Assembly (NCBI GenBank): GCA_013203195.1
Contig: JABMQM010000228.1
Span: 1-9,978 of the forward strand
Origin: Desulfobacteraceae bacterium
Lineage (GTDB): Bacteria > Desulfobacterota > Desulfobacteria > Desulfobacterales > UBA11574
Length of the DNA stretch: 9,978 nucleotides
Direction of reading: 5' to 3'
Each line of letters begins with the position of its first letter. Within the stretch, counting starts at the first letter, position 1. Positions 1 through 8,300 of the stretch are shown here, in pieces. The notes under the pieces were generated by a model. It was not told the origin of the DNA, made no database searches, and saw only the letters and a list, made by a program, of their open reading frames with translations. Position numbers and translations under genes: made by a program.

Positions 1-49
1 AGTTTTAATATATCCTGTTGGTTCCGGCTTGTCCGGGTTGGGAATTAAG

Positions 50-994
50 ATGGTAACGAACAAATCAATGCAACTGTTTAACGGCAGCCCAAGACTTTAT
101 AAAAGATACCCGATGATAGGGCGCTTTTTAGAAAACTGGTCGGTTTTCAACGAGAGTTTGATCGGGAGAATTGGTTTGGCGTTGCTGGCCGTTTTTGCGT
201 TGATGGCCCTCTGCAGCTTCTTTACACCGCTGATCGATCCCATGTACCATCCCATGACCGGCGTAGACCCTCAAATTTCCAATTCCACAGGACCGAGCTG
301 GCGCCACTGGCTGGGAACGGACTTTATCGGGCGCGATATTCTGTGCCAGCTTTTAGCCGGTGCCCGCATTGCGTTCATGGTCGGAATTTCAGCAGCCTTT
401 ATGAGCATCGTTTTAGGCACAATCATCGGCATGATCGCCGGTTATGCAGGTCATACTGTAGATACCTTACTCATGCGTCTGGCAGATATGATTATGGTAA
501 TGCCGACACTGTTGGTGGTACTGATTTTATCTTCCCTGTTCGGGCAGTTGAATATCTGGACGATCGTTTTGCTTATTGCTTTGTTTCGCTGGCCGGGAGT
601 TTCGCGTGTCATCAGGGCCCAAACCCTTACCTTAAAGCAGCGGCCGTTTATTGAGGCCGCCAAGGTGGCCGGGGTGTCTCATCTTCGAATTATTTTCCGC
701 CACATCATGCCCAATGTGCTGCCGTTGTCTTTGTTGTACATGACGTTTCGCGTTACTTCGGCCATTATCATTGAGGCCGCGCTGGCGTTTTTAGGATTCG
801 GAGATCCGGGTACCGTCAGCTGGGGAATGATGCTTCAATGGGTATGGAAAACCGGACACATGTTTCAGGCCCCCTATTGGCTGCTGCCTCCCGGCATTTG
901 TATTTCCCTGCTGACGCTTTCCTTTTATATGCTGGGCCGCGCCATGGAGGAAGTTATAGACCCGAGGCTGAGGGAGGAAGGAGAAATCGAATAG
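50..994 (+). CDS. dppC: Dipeptide/oligopeptide ABC transporter permease, DppC/OppC type
   Basis: Second inner-membrane permease of a peptide-type ABC importer, forming the translocation path with a DppB-like partner that should lie upstream but is outside the window. Counting from the ATG at 50 (314 aa), it has an N-terminal cytoplasmic stretch, TM1 at about 38-59, the family sequence HWLGTDFIGRD at 86-96, then a BPD_transp_1 core of about five membrane segments. The cytoplasmic EAA loop, which docks onto the ATPases, is at 202-222 (EAAKVAGVSHLR...IMPN). It ends with the usual DPRLREE tail. The reading frame is open back to the window edge, with a TTG at 29, but ATG 50 has a GGGA Shine-Dalgarno about 7 bases upstream and gives the usual family length. 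A stop in another frame at 46-48 could end the previous gene, but the 15 residues before it are not recognisable as DppB. The dppD-like gene follows after 1 bp. Substrate (peptide, nickel, other) cannot be read from a permease. Confidence 0.93.
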   Translation: MVTNKSMQLFNGSPRLYKRYPMIGRFLENWSVFNESLIGRIGLALLAVFALMALCSFFTPLIDPMYHPMTGVDPQISNSTGPSWRHWLGTDFIGRDILCQLLAGARIAFMVGISAAFMSIVLGTIIGMIAGYAGHTVDTLLMRLADMIMVMPTLLVVLILSSLFGQLNIWTIVLLIALFRWPGVSRVIRAQTLTLKQRPFIEAAKVAGVSHLRIIFRHIMPNVLPLSLLYMTFRVTSAIIIEAALAFLGFGDPGTVSWGMMLQWVWKTGHMFQAPYWLLPPGICISLLTLSFYMLGRAMEEVIDPRLREEGEIE

Positions 995-995
995 G

Positions 996-1952
996 ATGAC
1001 ACTGCTGGCGGTTGATAACTTATGCGTCGGGTATCAGACCCGCAAAGGCTTTATAGAAGCGGTAGAGGGGGTTTCCTTTGTTTTGAAGCGGGGCAGGTCT
1101 TTAGGTTTTGTGGGTGAATCGGGATGTGGGAAAACAACGGTCGGTATGGCCTTGATGAGGCTTTTGCCTGATAATGCATCCATCCGACAAGGGAGCATCA
1201 TCTTCGAGGGTCAAGAGCTGCTGGCAATGCCGGCAGCACAACTGCGTAAAATCCGGTGGAAAAAGATAGCGATGATTTTTCAGGCGGCGATGAATGCCTT
1301 AAATCCGATACACCGTGTCAACGATCAAATTGCTGAAGCCATTTTAGCCCATGATCCTTTGGCAACCAAGGCATCCGCCATGAAGCAGGTTGAAGACCTA
1401 TTTTCTCTGGTGGACATACCTGTAGACCGCATGAGAGACTATCCCCATCAATACAGCGGTGGTATGAAACAGCGCGCCGTTATTGCCATGGCACTGGCCT
1501 GCCATCCCGCGCTGATTATTGCCGATGAACCGACGACCGCCTTGGACGTGATCGTGCAGGATCAGATTTTGAGTGCCGTTAAGAAATTTCAAAAGCAAAT
1601 GAATATCAGCCTTATTTTCATATCCCACGATATCGCTGTTGTGGCGGATGTTTGTGATGACATAGGTGTTATGTATGCCGGCCAGCTGGTGGAGTATGGC
1701 CGCAGGGAAGAGGTTTTTGAAGCGCCTGTGCATCCGTATACCAAAGCGCTGCTGGCATCATACCTCACACTGGACGGTGACGTTGTGCAACCGATGCCGT
1801 TTACAGGCGTAACCCTAAACCTCATTGACCCGCCGCCAGGATGCCGCTTTTGCGACCGCTGTCCGCTGTCCGATGCTGCTTGTAGTTTAGATGCTCCGGA
1901 ATATGCTGAGATTACACCGACCCACAAGGCGCTATGCTTTCGCTGCAAATAA
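996..1952 (+). CDS. dppD: Peptide ABC transporter ATP-binding protein, DppD/OppD type, with Fe-S cysteine motif
   Basis: Cytoplasmic ATPase subunit that powers the importer as a heterodimer with the next gene product. Of 318 residues, the NBD shows Walker A GESGCGKTT at 40-48, Q-loop Gln96, ABC signature SGGMKQR at 154-160, Walker B LIIADE at 173-178 and H-loop His211. The family's C-terminal oligopeptide-transporter region follows: HPYTKALL at 246-253, then PPGCRFCDRCP with further Cys296. The four cysteines C283, C286, C289 and C296 match the cluster that ligates [4Fe-4S] in structurally characterised DppD proteins, so an iron-sulfur cluster is expected here. Start ATG 996 lies 1 bp after the permease stop, with a purine-rich AGGAAGGAG ribosome-binding stretch at 975-983 inside the preceding gene. 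This implies translational coupling. Family identity is secure; the transported substrate is not. Confidence 0.95.
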   Translation: MTLLAVDNLCVGYQTRKGFIEAVEGVSFVLKRGRSLGFVGESGCGKTTVGMALMRLLPDNASIRQGSIIFEGQELLAMPAAQLRKIRWKKIAMIFQAAMNALNPIHRVNDQIAEAILAHDPLATKASAMKQVEDLFSLVDIPVDRMRDYPHQYSGGMKQRAVIAMALACHPALIIADEPTTALDVIVQDQILSAVKKFQKQMNISLIFISHDIAVVADVCDDIGVMYAGQLVEYGRREEVFEAPVHPYTKALLASYLTLDGDVVQPMPFTGVTLNLIDPPPGCRFCDRCPLSDAACSLDAPEYAEITPTHKALCFRCK

Positions 1953-1967
1953 AGAAGGATTAAATAA

Positions 1968-2786
1968 ATGCAGGACATCAAAAGCGAGATCCTCCGAATA
2001 GAGCATCTGTATAAAGTGTTTAAATCGGGAAGGTCTTTTTTAGGGAGCACTCAAAAAGAGGTGGTTGCGCTTAACCGTATATCTTTGAGCATCAATAGAG
2101 GTGAAATTTTCGGGCTGGTCGGCGAAAGCGGCAGCGGCAAAACCACTACCGGCCGTCTCATCGTAAAACTGGAAGAACCGGACGATGGGAAAATGCTATT
2201 CGACGGCAGAGACATTACCAGCATCAAAGGCAAGGCCCTCAAAGGATTTCGCCGCAAAGTGCAGATGATTTTCCAGGACCCCTACCAGTCTTTAAACCCT
2301 TATTTTTCTCTGTATGATACTATTTCAGAGCCGCTGCTCGTTCACAACATCGGAGATATCAAGGCTCGCGAGGATGTGGTCCGGCAGGTTATGACATCGG
2401 TAGGCCTTGCGCCTGCGGATGACTTCTTTTATCGATATCCGCATCAGCTGAGCGGTGGACAGCGCCAGCGGGTGGCCATTGCGCGGACCATGGTGTTGAA
2501 ACCTGAATTCATTATTGCTGATGAGCCTACGTCGATGCTCGATGCCACTATATCGATACAAATTTTTAACATCTTATCTGAAATACGAAAAAAACATAAC
2601 GCAACTTTCCTTTTTATCACCCACAGCTTGGCAGCTGCCCGCTACCTGTGCGATCGCATTGCTGTGATCTACAGAGGCGAGTTGGTGGAGACAGGATCGG
2701 CTGAGGATATTATTCAGAGTCCGCAACATCCGTATACCCAGGCCCTTGTTGAAGCTCATCCCAGATTTCGATGTCCGTCACCCTGA
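1968..2786 (+). CDS. dppF: Peptide ABC transporter ATP-binding protein, DppF/OppF type, short C-terminus
   Basis: Second ATPase of the peptide importer. Of 272 residues it shows Walker A GESGSGKTT at 52-60, Q-loop Gln103 in IFQDPYQSLNP, signature LSGGQRQ at 161-167, Walker B FIIADE at 181-186, H-loop His219 and HPYTQAL at 254-260. All catalytic elements are intact. AGAAGGA at 1953-1959, 8 bases before ATG 1968, is a good ribosome-binding site; the gap to the previous gene is 15 bp. The protein is about 50-60 residues shorter than E. coli DppF/OppF (about 330) and lacks their C-terminal cysteine-bearing segment, so its length is closer to NikE. The final residues (AHPRFRCPSP) do not look like the family, while the +1 frame from 2758 reads IPDFDVRHPEWPPI and stops at 2802, a better continuation of HPYTQALVEA. 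A one-base insertion or sequence error near 2757 is possible. The gene converges directly on the cyclase gene. Confidence 0.92.
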   Translation: MQDIKSEILRIEHLYKVFKSGRSFLGSTQKEVVALNRISLSINRGEIFGLVGESGSGKTTTGRLIVKLEEPDDGKMLFDGRDITSIKGKALKGFRRKVQMIFQDPYQSLNPYFSLYDTISEPLLVHNIGDIKAREDVVRQVMTSVGLAPADDFFYRYPHQLSGGQRQRVAIARTMVLKPEFIIADEPTSMLDATISIQIFNILSEIRKKHNATFLFITHSLAAARYLCDRIAVIYRGELVETGSAEDIIQSPQHPYTQALVEAHPRFRCPSP

Positions 2787-2798
2787 ATGGCCTCCGAT

Positions 2799-4265
2799 TT
2801 AATGCCCGGGATAGGAAGCCTCTCGTATCCATTTTTCCAGGAGTTCTCTGTCTTTGTGGTCGATGGCGGTAATCTGAAGATGATGGACTGTACCGTCCTT
2901 GGTGTTTTCGACGGACAACACTTTGGCATAGATGTCTTCAAAACAGTGGGCCTCCACACAAAAATCGAAAACAAGCTTGATATCCGCCAGAGGCTTTAAA
3001 GGTGGGGTTACCGTTGCGGTAATCATATTATCACTCAACAGAATGGTTTCACCGGAAATGGCGCCGTCTACTATTTTTTTATCTTCCACTTTCCAGCAGC
3101 TGAAAGGTAGATTTAAGTGAGATTCCAATTTCACTTCAGTTATGACATCTAATTCAATATTATAAGGCGGTCCGATGGCTTTGACCAGGTAGGTTATCAA
3201 CGGCTTTTTGATTCCTTTCATCATGATGGCCTGAGGCGTCTCAATGGTTACCAAATCCTTAACCAAATGATAGGTTGACTCTCCGATCATGACCTGACCG
3301 CCGACCGTGTTCGATTCGATGCGGGAGGCCGTATTCACGGCAGCGCCCACGACGCCGTATTTCATTCTTAATTCGGAACCAATATTTCCTACAATTACAT
3401 TGCCGGTATTAATGCCGATGCCCATTTCAAGGTAAGGATACCCCTGGCGGGTGAACTCATTGTTAAGATCAACCAAGGCGTTTTGCATGGCAAGGGCGCA
3501 GGCCACGGCACGTTGCGGGTCTGTATCACGTTTTTCAGGCACCCCGAACACCGCCATAATTGAATCGCCAATAATTTCATCGATAATACCGTCATAGTCC
3601 AAAATGATTTTGGACATTCGCTCAAGATATCGATTCAAAAGCTGTACTAACCGTTCCGGTTCCAGGGATTCCGAAAGGCTGGTGAAACCACGAATGTCCG
3701 ACATCAAGATCGTAACGGTCTCCCGTCGGCCGCCGATTTTGTGACCCTCGGGCGATTCCAGGATGCTGTCGACGATCTTTTTTGAAAGATAGCGGCCGAA
3801 CATGTCGCGGATAAAATTGGTTAAGCGCAAACGTTCTTCCGAGACTTTAAGTATCGTCTCCAGCATTTCCTTGCGCGTGGCAATGATTTCTTGAATTTCG
3901 TTCGGCGAATCATCCGGCAGGTCGATGTATAGCTCAGTTGAATCGCTGTCTCTTAAACGCCGGTTAGAGGCAGAAATAGATTCCAGGGGCAAAATTATTT
4001 TTTTATTAAGAAAGTGCCTGAAGGTGACCATGACAAACAAAATTATAATTGCAACCAGCAGGGTAATTCGCATGGAATACCAGAACAGGTCAACCGACTG
4101 TACATGGGGATCCGATATTACTCTGTAATAAAGAGACCATACCAGTAGAATTAATTCGATAATCAGAATGCGCCAAAAAATCCCCATTAAAAGGATTTTG
4201 CGGACACCCTTAGTTTTAATTTCGGCTGAATCTGCCTGCAGTGTGTTTTCTAGTTTGTCGTTCAA
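2799..4265 (-). CDS. Membrane-bound class III nucleotide cyclase (HAMP-CHD) with PilZ-like C-terminus; possible guanylate cyclase
   Basis: Makes a 3',5'-cyclic nucleotide from ATP or GTP on the cytoplasmic face of the inner membrane. Of 488 residues: TM1 about 24-47, an external loop of under 20 residues, TM2 about 66-86, a HAMP-like linker about 87-140, a coiled signalling helix (SEERLRLTNFIRDMFGRYLS, about 142-161), then the catalytic domain about 182-362. Metal-binding aspartates are D190 (MSDIRGFTSLSE) and D234 (IIGDSIMAVFG). Transition-state residues are N311 and R315 (VNTASRIE). The purine-selecting positions are E230 and G304, not the Lys and Asp/Thr of adenylate cyclases. Residues about 375-485 resemble a degenerate PilZ fold (AKVLSVE...DHKDRELLEKWI) without RxxxR or DxSxxG. 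The start is TTG 4265: an in-frame TAA lies four codons upstream, no ATG follows until codon 27 inside TM1, and AAAGG at 4272-4276 is 6 bases away. The short external loop means no obvious extracellular sensor. Confidence 0.93.
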   Translation of the reverse strand: MNDKLENTLQADSAEIKTKGVRKILLMGIFWRILIIELILLVWSLYYRVISDPHVQSVDLFWYSMRITLLVAIIILFVMVTFRHFLNKKIILPLESISASNRRLRDSDSTELYIDLPDDSPNEIQEIIATRKEMLETILKVSEERLRLTNFIRDMFGRYLSKKIVDSILESPEGHKIGGRRETVTILMSDIRGFTSLSESLEPERLVQLLNRYLERMSKIILDYDGIIDEIIGDSIMAVFGVPEKRDTDPQRAVACALAMQNALVDLNNEFTRQGYPYLEMGIGINTGNVIVGNIGSELRMKYGVVGAAVNTASRIESNTVGGQVMIGESTYHLVKDLVTIETPQAIMMKGIKKPLITYLVKAIGPPYNIELDVITEVKLESHLNLPFSCWKVEDKKIVDGAISGETILLSDNMITATVTPPLKPLADIKLVFDFCVEAHCFEDIYAKVLSVENTKDGTVHHLQITAIDHKDRELLEKWIREASYPGH

Positions 4266-4271
4266 TGCATA

Positions 4272-4276
4272 CCTTT
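4272..4276 (-). promoter_or_regulatory. Ribosome-binding site fixing the TTG start of the cyclase
   Basis: AAAGG on the minus strand, 6 bases before TTG 4265-4263. It supports TTG as the initiation codon. The ATG at 4270-4268 is only 1 base from this motif, is in another frame and meets a stop after two codons. Confidence 0.55.
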
Positions 4277-4317
4277 ATCGAAGCGTTTGAAAAAAAACGC
4301 ATTTGTTGGAGCGCGAT

Positions 4318-4343
4318 AACATTACTGGCCCACCAGTATTGTT
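4318..4343. repeat. 26-bp interrupted palindrome ahead of the cyclase gene
   Basis: Half-sites AACAnTACTGG and CCAGTAnTGTT are separated by CCCA. Ten of eleven arm positions pair, the exception being a T-T opposition. The palindrome sits between the gshB-like stop and the cyclase start, overlapping the expected transcription start of the candidate promoter at 4346-4374. It could be an operator for a dimeric regulator or an RNA hairpin in the cyclase leader. On the minus strand no U-tract follows, so it is not a typical terminator for the genes read in that direction. Confidence 0.7.
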
Positions 4344-4345
4344 TT

Positions 4346-4374
4346 GTTATAAACATTCTATTTTCAATAATCAA
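4346..4374 (-). promoter_or_regulatory. Candidate sigma70-type promoter for the cyclase gene
   Basis: On the minus strand TTGATT (4374-4369) is followed after exactly 17 bases by TATAAC (4351-4346), matching the housekeeping consensus at 4/6 and 5/6 positions. It starts just after the gshB-like stop codon and would give a leader of about 75 bases. The region is AT-rich, so a chance match is possible. If real, the cyclase is transcribed at least partly independently of the upstream genes. Confidence 0.42.
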
Positions 4375-4376
4375 TG

Positions 4377-5366
4377 TTATCCTTTCAAATCTTTTGCGCT
4401 TTGCTCAACAAAATCGATAACTTTTACTTCCAATTTGTCGTTATTCAGTTGGTTAATACGTGGTATTCCTCCGGGGTTGACACAGTTGATTTCAACCAGT
4501 CTATTACCGATGATATCGATACCAACAAAAAAAAGGCCGTCTAAAATTAATCTGTCTTTAATAACCCGGCAAATTTCTCTTTCTTGCTTTGTTATTTCAT
4601 GACGATAAATCCTGCCGCCGGCATAAATGTTCGTTCGGAACTCTCCGGGAAGCGGTTTTCGTTTTATGGCGCCGAGAATCTCTCCGTTCAGCAAAAGAAT
4701 TCTTACATCCCCCTCTTTCTTGACCACATCAAGGTATTCCTGAACCATCACGGGCTCCCTTGCCGGATAATCTTCATAACCTCTGACATAGTAATTAATC
4801 AGTGAATTTAAATTTTCCCGATCCTTGGTACTGACCTTGATCACCCCTTCTCCGCCAAACCGCTGTAACGGTTTAACAACCATGGCACCACCAAAATCAT
4901 CGATGATTTTCCGAAGCCTTTTCGGATCCCTGGACACATGCGTTTCCGGTATGATATCGGGAAAATTCAGCGTATACAGTTTACTGTTGCCAAGAATCTG
5001 CCCCACGGTGGAGTTAATCATGAATACACGGTCACTCACCGGCGCAAGGAATTCCATGACCTGGTAGTTTAACGGAGGATTCTTTCTCAGAAAGAGGGCA
5101 TCTAAATCGGTAATGGTTTCAAATATCAACTCCTCTTTTTTGAGACAGTTAATCAGAGCGCGCCAGTACTTTTTCATCGAAAGATCCGGCGGCACGGTAA
5201 CGTTTCGCATTCTGGCAACGACCTCATCCCTGCGAATATAAACATCGTGAGGCTCCAGAAAAAAGACCGTATGCCCTCTTTGATTGCATTCATACATCAA
5301 ATGGCTGGTCGTTTCACTGACCGGATTGATTGATTTCAATCGGTCCATTAAAAAGGCTATTTTCAT
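4377..5366 (-). CDS. gshB: Glutathione synthetase-like ATP-grasp ligase (GshB family)
   Basis: Soluble cytoplasmic ligase of the prokaryotic glutathione synthetase family, which joins glycine to gamma-glutamylcysteine using ATP. From ATG 5366 it has 329 residues, near E. coli GshB (316). The N-terminal domain opens MKIAFLMDRL and has LDALFLRKNPP (88-98). The ATP-grasp domain shows VVKPLQRFGGEGVIK (163-177), VQEYL (208-212), GDVRILLLNGEILGAIKRKP (219-238), NIYAGG (246-251) and FVGIDIIGNRLVEIN (280-294) with metal-ligand Glu and Asn. ATG 5375 is also possible, but 5366 has a GGATGGGA Shine-Dalgarno and yields the family N-terminus. It lies 13 bp after the transporter-fusion gene, so the two are very likely cotranscribed. 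Odd: the segment after VEIN reads CVNPGGIPRI where E. coli has VTSPTCIREI, and no gshA partner is visible, so the acceptor substrate may not be gamma-glutamylcysteine. Confidence 0.85.
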   Translation of the reverse strand: MKIAFLMDRLKSINPVSETTSHLMYECNQRGHTVFFLEPHDVYIRRDEVVARMRNVTVPPDLSMKKYWRALINCLKKEELIFETITDLDALFLRKNPPLNYQVMEFLAPVSDRVFMINSTVGQILGNSKLYTLNFPDIIPETHVSRDPKRLRKIIDDFGGAMVVKPLQRFGGEGVIKVSTKDRENLNSLINYYVRGYEDYPAREPVMVQEYLDVVKKEGDVRILLLNGEILGAIKRKPLPGEFRTNIYAGGRIYRHEITKQEREICRVIKDRLILDGLFFVGIDIIGNRLVEINCVNPGGIPRINQLNNDKLEVKVIDFVEQSAKDLKG

Positions 5367-5379
5367 ACATCCCATCCTA

Positions 5380-8300
5380 TTATGTTTCTTGGCCCGTCAC
5401 TTTCTCGTGCAGTTTGCGAAGTCGCCCGCTCAACACTTTGCAAAGTTCAAGGGCAATCTGGGGATATTCCCTCACGATCTCTTTGAATTCCTGCTTATGG
5501 AGAACCAGCAGCCGGGATTCCTGTTCCGTGCGGATTGTCGCCGATCGCACCACGTCTTCAAAAAGAGCCATCTCTCCAAAATAATCGCCGCCACCCATCC
5601 GATCCAATTCAATTTCCTGTTCTCGTCCGTATCCTTTGATCACAGACACTTCTCCATAGACGATCAAATACATGGTTTCTCCGGTGTCACCCTCTTTGAT
5701 TACAATTTCACTCGGCGGACAAACAATCTTTTCCGTAACCGATGCAATTGCCGTCAATTCGCTCACGGACAGACCTTTAAATATATCGATGCCTTTAAGG
5801 TGTAGTATTTTGTCCGTTATAGAGATTTCCGTTGGCATGCCATCCTCCTTAATGCCGGAATGGTCCTTTTGCTGATCTATTACGCGTTGAGCCATCTGGC
5901 AAATATGGGCGTTCACAGATCTCGTCAGTTCCCGGATGATCCCTCGATCTGTGTCCTTCAGGTTATTTCCCTGGGCCATATGAAGTGTCAAGATGACCGT
6001 TATCCAGTCATCTTGGGTTAAAAAGTAGGCGTATGGAACCTTCTCGTCCGAGCCGAGTTCGGGGACCGGGAAGTATTTGCGGCCGACCGCCAGGGTTTGG
6101 GAAGGGGAAGAATCACCCAGAAGCGGCATAAGGATTTTGGACAACGCATTATCTATCATGTCATCCAAAGCTTCCTGGCTGTTGGCACGCTGGCGGTTAT
6201 CCGAGGAAAATATCTCCCTACAGATAATCCGCATCTGCCCTGAACGATCCTGCGCGGCCAAAACGCGCAGAACATTTTCCAGTAGAACGCGTCGTTTCTG
6301 GTCGAGATGATCGATGAGCAGATTTCTTCCGGGGTCTTCCGGAAGAAGCCTTATACCTTCCGACCCCGCCAGGCAAATGTAACTCTCCTCGATCTGGGTG
6401 CGGGCAAATCGAAAGACATCCAGGTCCTTTATGTTCAGAGAATCGAGCAGTTCAAACAAGCCCTCCCGAACCCTGCGGCGCGGTATGTTCAGCGATTCGA
6501 CCAGCAACCGGCCGTTATGATAGTCCGCGGCCTCAATCTTGGTTTTGGCCAGCCGGTGAACTTGATCGGATGAATCCGCTATCATCTCAATGATGCACTT
6601 GAGGGTTCGATCGTCATTGATTTCATATGCTTCAAGACCAGCCAAACGGACCGATTCCAACGAATGTGACAGGTAGGGATAAACAATGGCATTGACTTCG
6701 GGAGGCCCAAGTCGATGAATCGCCTTTACGGCCGCCTCAATGATGGAATCATTTGTTTCGGCCTTTAAGATTTCCCCAAGCCGGGAAACGTAGTAATCCT
6801 CTTTTGATTCTCCGGCGGCAACAACGCCGGCCTTTCTTTCGCTAAGATCTTGTGAGTCTAACCAGGAATCAATGACCGCCCGGTACTTTTGAGGTTCCCG
6901 GCTTAAAAGACCCGCAACCGCATAGGCTTGCACCTCCAGATGCCGGCTGGTTTCAAAGACTTCCCGGTTAAAATCCGGGCTACTTTCAGGAGCAAGCCGG
7001 TTAACGGTCTGAATGACGGCAACCGTCAAATCTGGTTTTTCAGGATCAACCAATTGCTTTACCGCCTCAACGGCCGCTGCCCCGGCCTGCGGAGAAAGAA
7101 ATCCTAACAGCTCGATTTGCGTCTTATCATCCAGATCACTATGACCGGTAAGGATATGAGTGTCGAGGTCTTCCACAGAAATCGACTTCAGTAAACGGGC
7201 ATACCACAGAACATCTTCTCCTTCGGCCCCTAAAAAGCTCTGAACCAATTCTCCCCGGATGGTTTTATCCGTAAAAAGGTGCCCCACATCTTCCGCCTCC
7301 ATCGATTTTAAGTCCAGAATATTTCTGGAGATCAAATCCAGCAGGATTTTAGAATAAGACTTTTTCAGCCAAAATGTGGTGATGACCCACGCGGATGCCA
7401 GCGGAATAGCCACTAGAGAAAGGTATCTGGGATGGAAGAGTTTTTCAGAAAACAATATTATGCCTGAGCTGAGCAAAAGACCGATCCGTACCACCGTTCC
7501 TCTCAGAAAGGGCCGCACCACGGCGCGGTAGGATACGGGGAAAAGTCCCATCAAAATAGCGCTGGCAGGCTTGTTGAAGACGGTTCGCAAAACATTGGTG
7601 GACAGTCTGGCATACATGGCCGCAAAGATATCAAAACGCAGCAAAAAAGCCATAAATGCCAGCACATAATTGAAAGGATGAAACATCAGGGCCACGGGCA
7701 GGCCCCAGCGCCCGTAGATACGGCCGACAAACAAGAGTAGAAAAAGACTGATCATATTCATAAACCCGCGAAAATAGGCGAAGAACGCAATCAGTCCGCC
7801 TTCGGTGGCGAACTGTTCGTTAACGGCAAAATTAAACTGGTAATTCATTATGGGGATTACCAAATTGGGCAAAAAGCTAAGCAGCATAAGGATCTTTACC
7901 AGCATGGACTCTTTCATCATCGGAATAATTTTCTTGAACTCCCCAATGATGCCGCTGCGCGATTTTGATGTCCTGCCGGACGAAGGCTCCTTTTCAGAAA
8001 TGAGGATCGTAGGAAAACGAGACCCCATGCTTTTCACGGCTACAGCTCCCAGCATGGTGGTTGTCAGATAGGCCAGCAACAGGTTGTCCATCGATAGGAT
8101 TTTGACCAAAACCGGAGTTCCGAAACTTCCGATGATTTCACCCAAAACCCCGCCCGCCATGATCAGCGGGAACAGACGTTTGGACTGCCTCGTGTTAAAA
8201 AGATCATTGGCAAGATTCCAGAAAATGAGCCCCAGCAGTATTTCATACTGGGCCTTGAGCACAAACAGCAGCGGATACATCAGGTCAAAACCGAAAGGAA

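Noticed and set aside
1589..2050. Open minus-strand frame spanning the end of the dppD-like gene
   Set aside because: It is antisense to intact ABC ATPase coding sequence and has no recognisable domain.
4262..4270. Two-codon ORF (ATG CAT TGA) overlapping the cyclase TTG, as a coupling leader peptide
   Set aside because: Its ATG is only 1 base from the AAAGG motif, too close for initiation. The motif is correctly spaced for the TTG instead.
4283..4300. GCGTTT / AAACGC hairpin as a terminator after the gshB-like gene
   Set aside because: The loop is A/T-rich, but no U-tract follows the 6-bp stem on the minus strand, and it sits in the cyclase leader.
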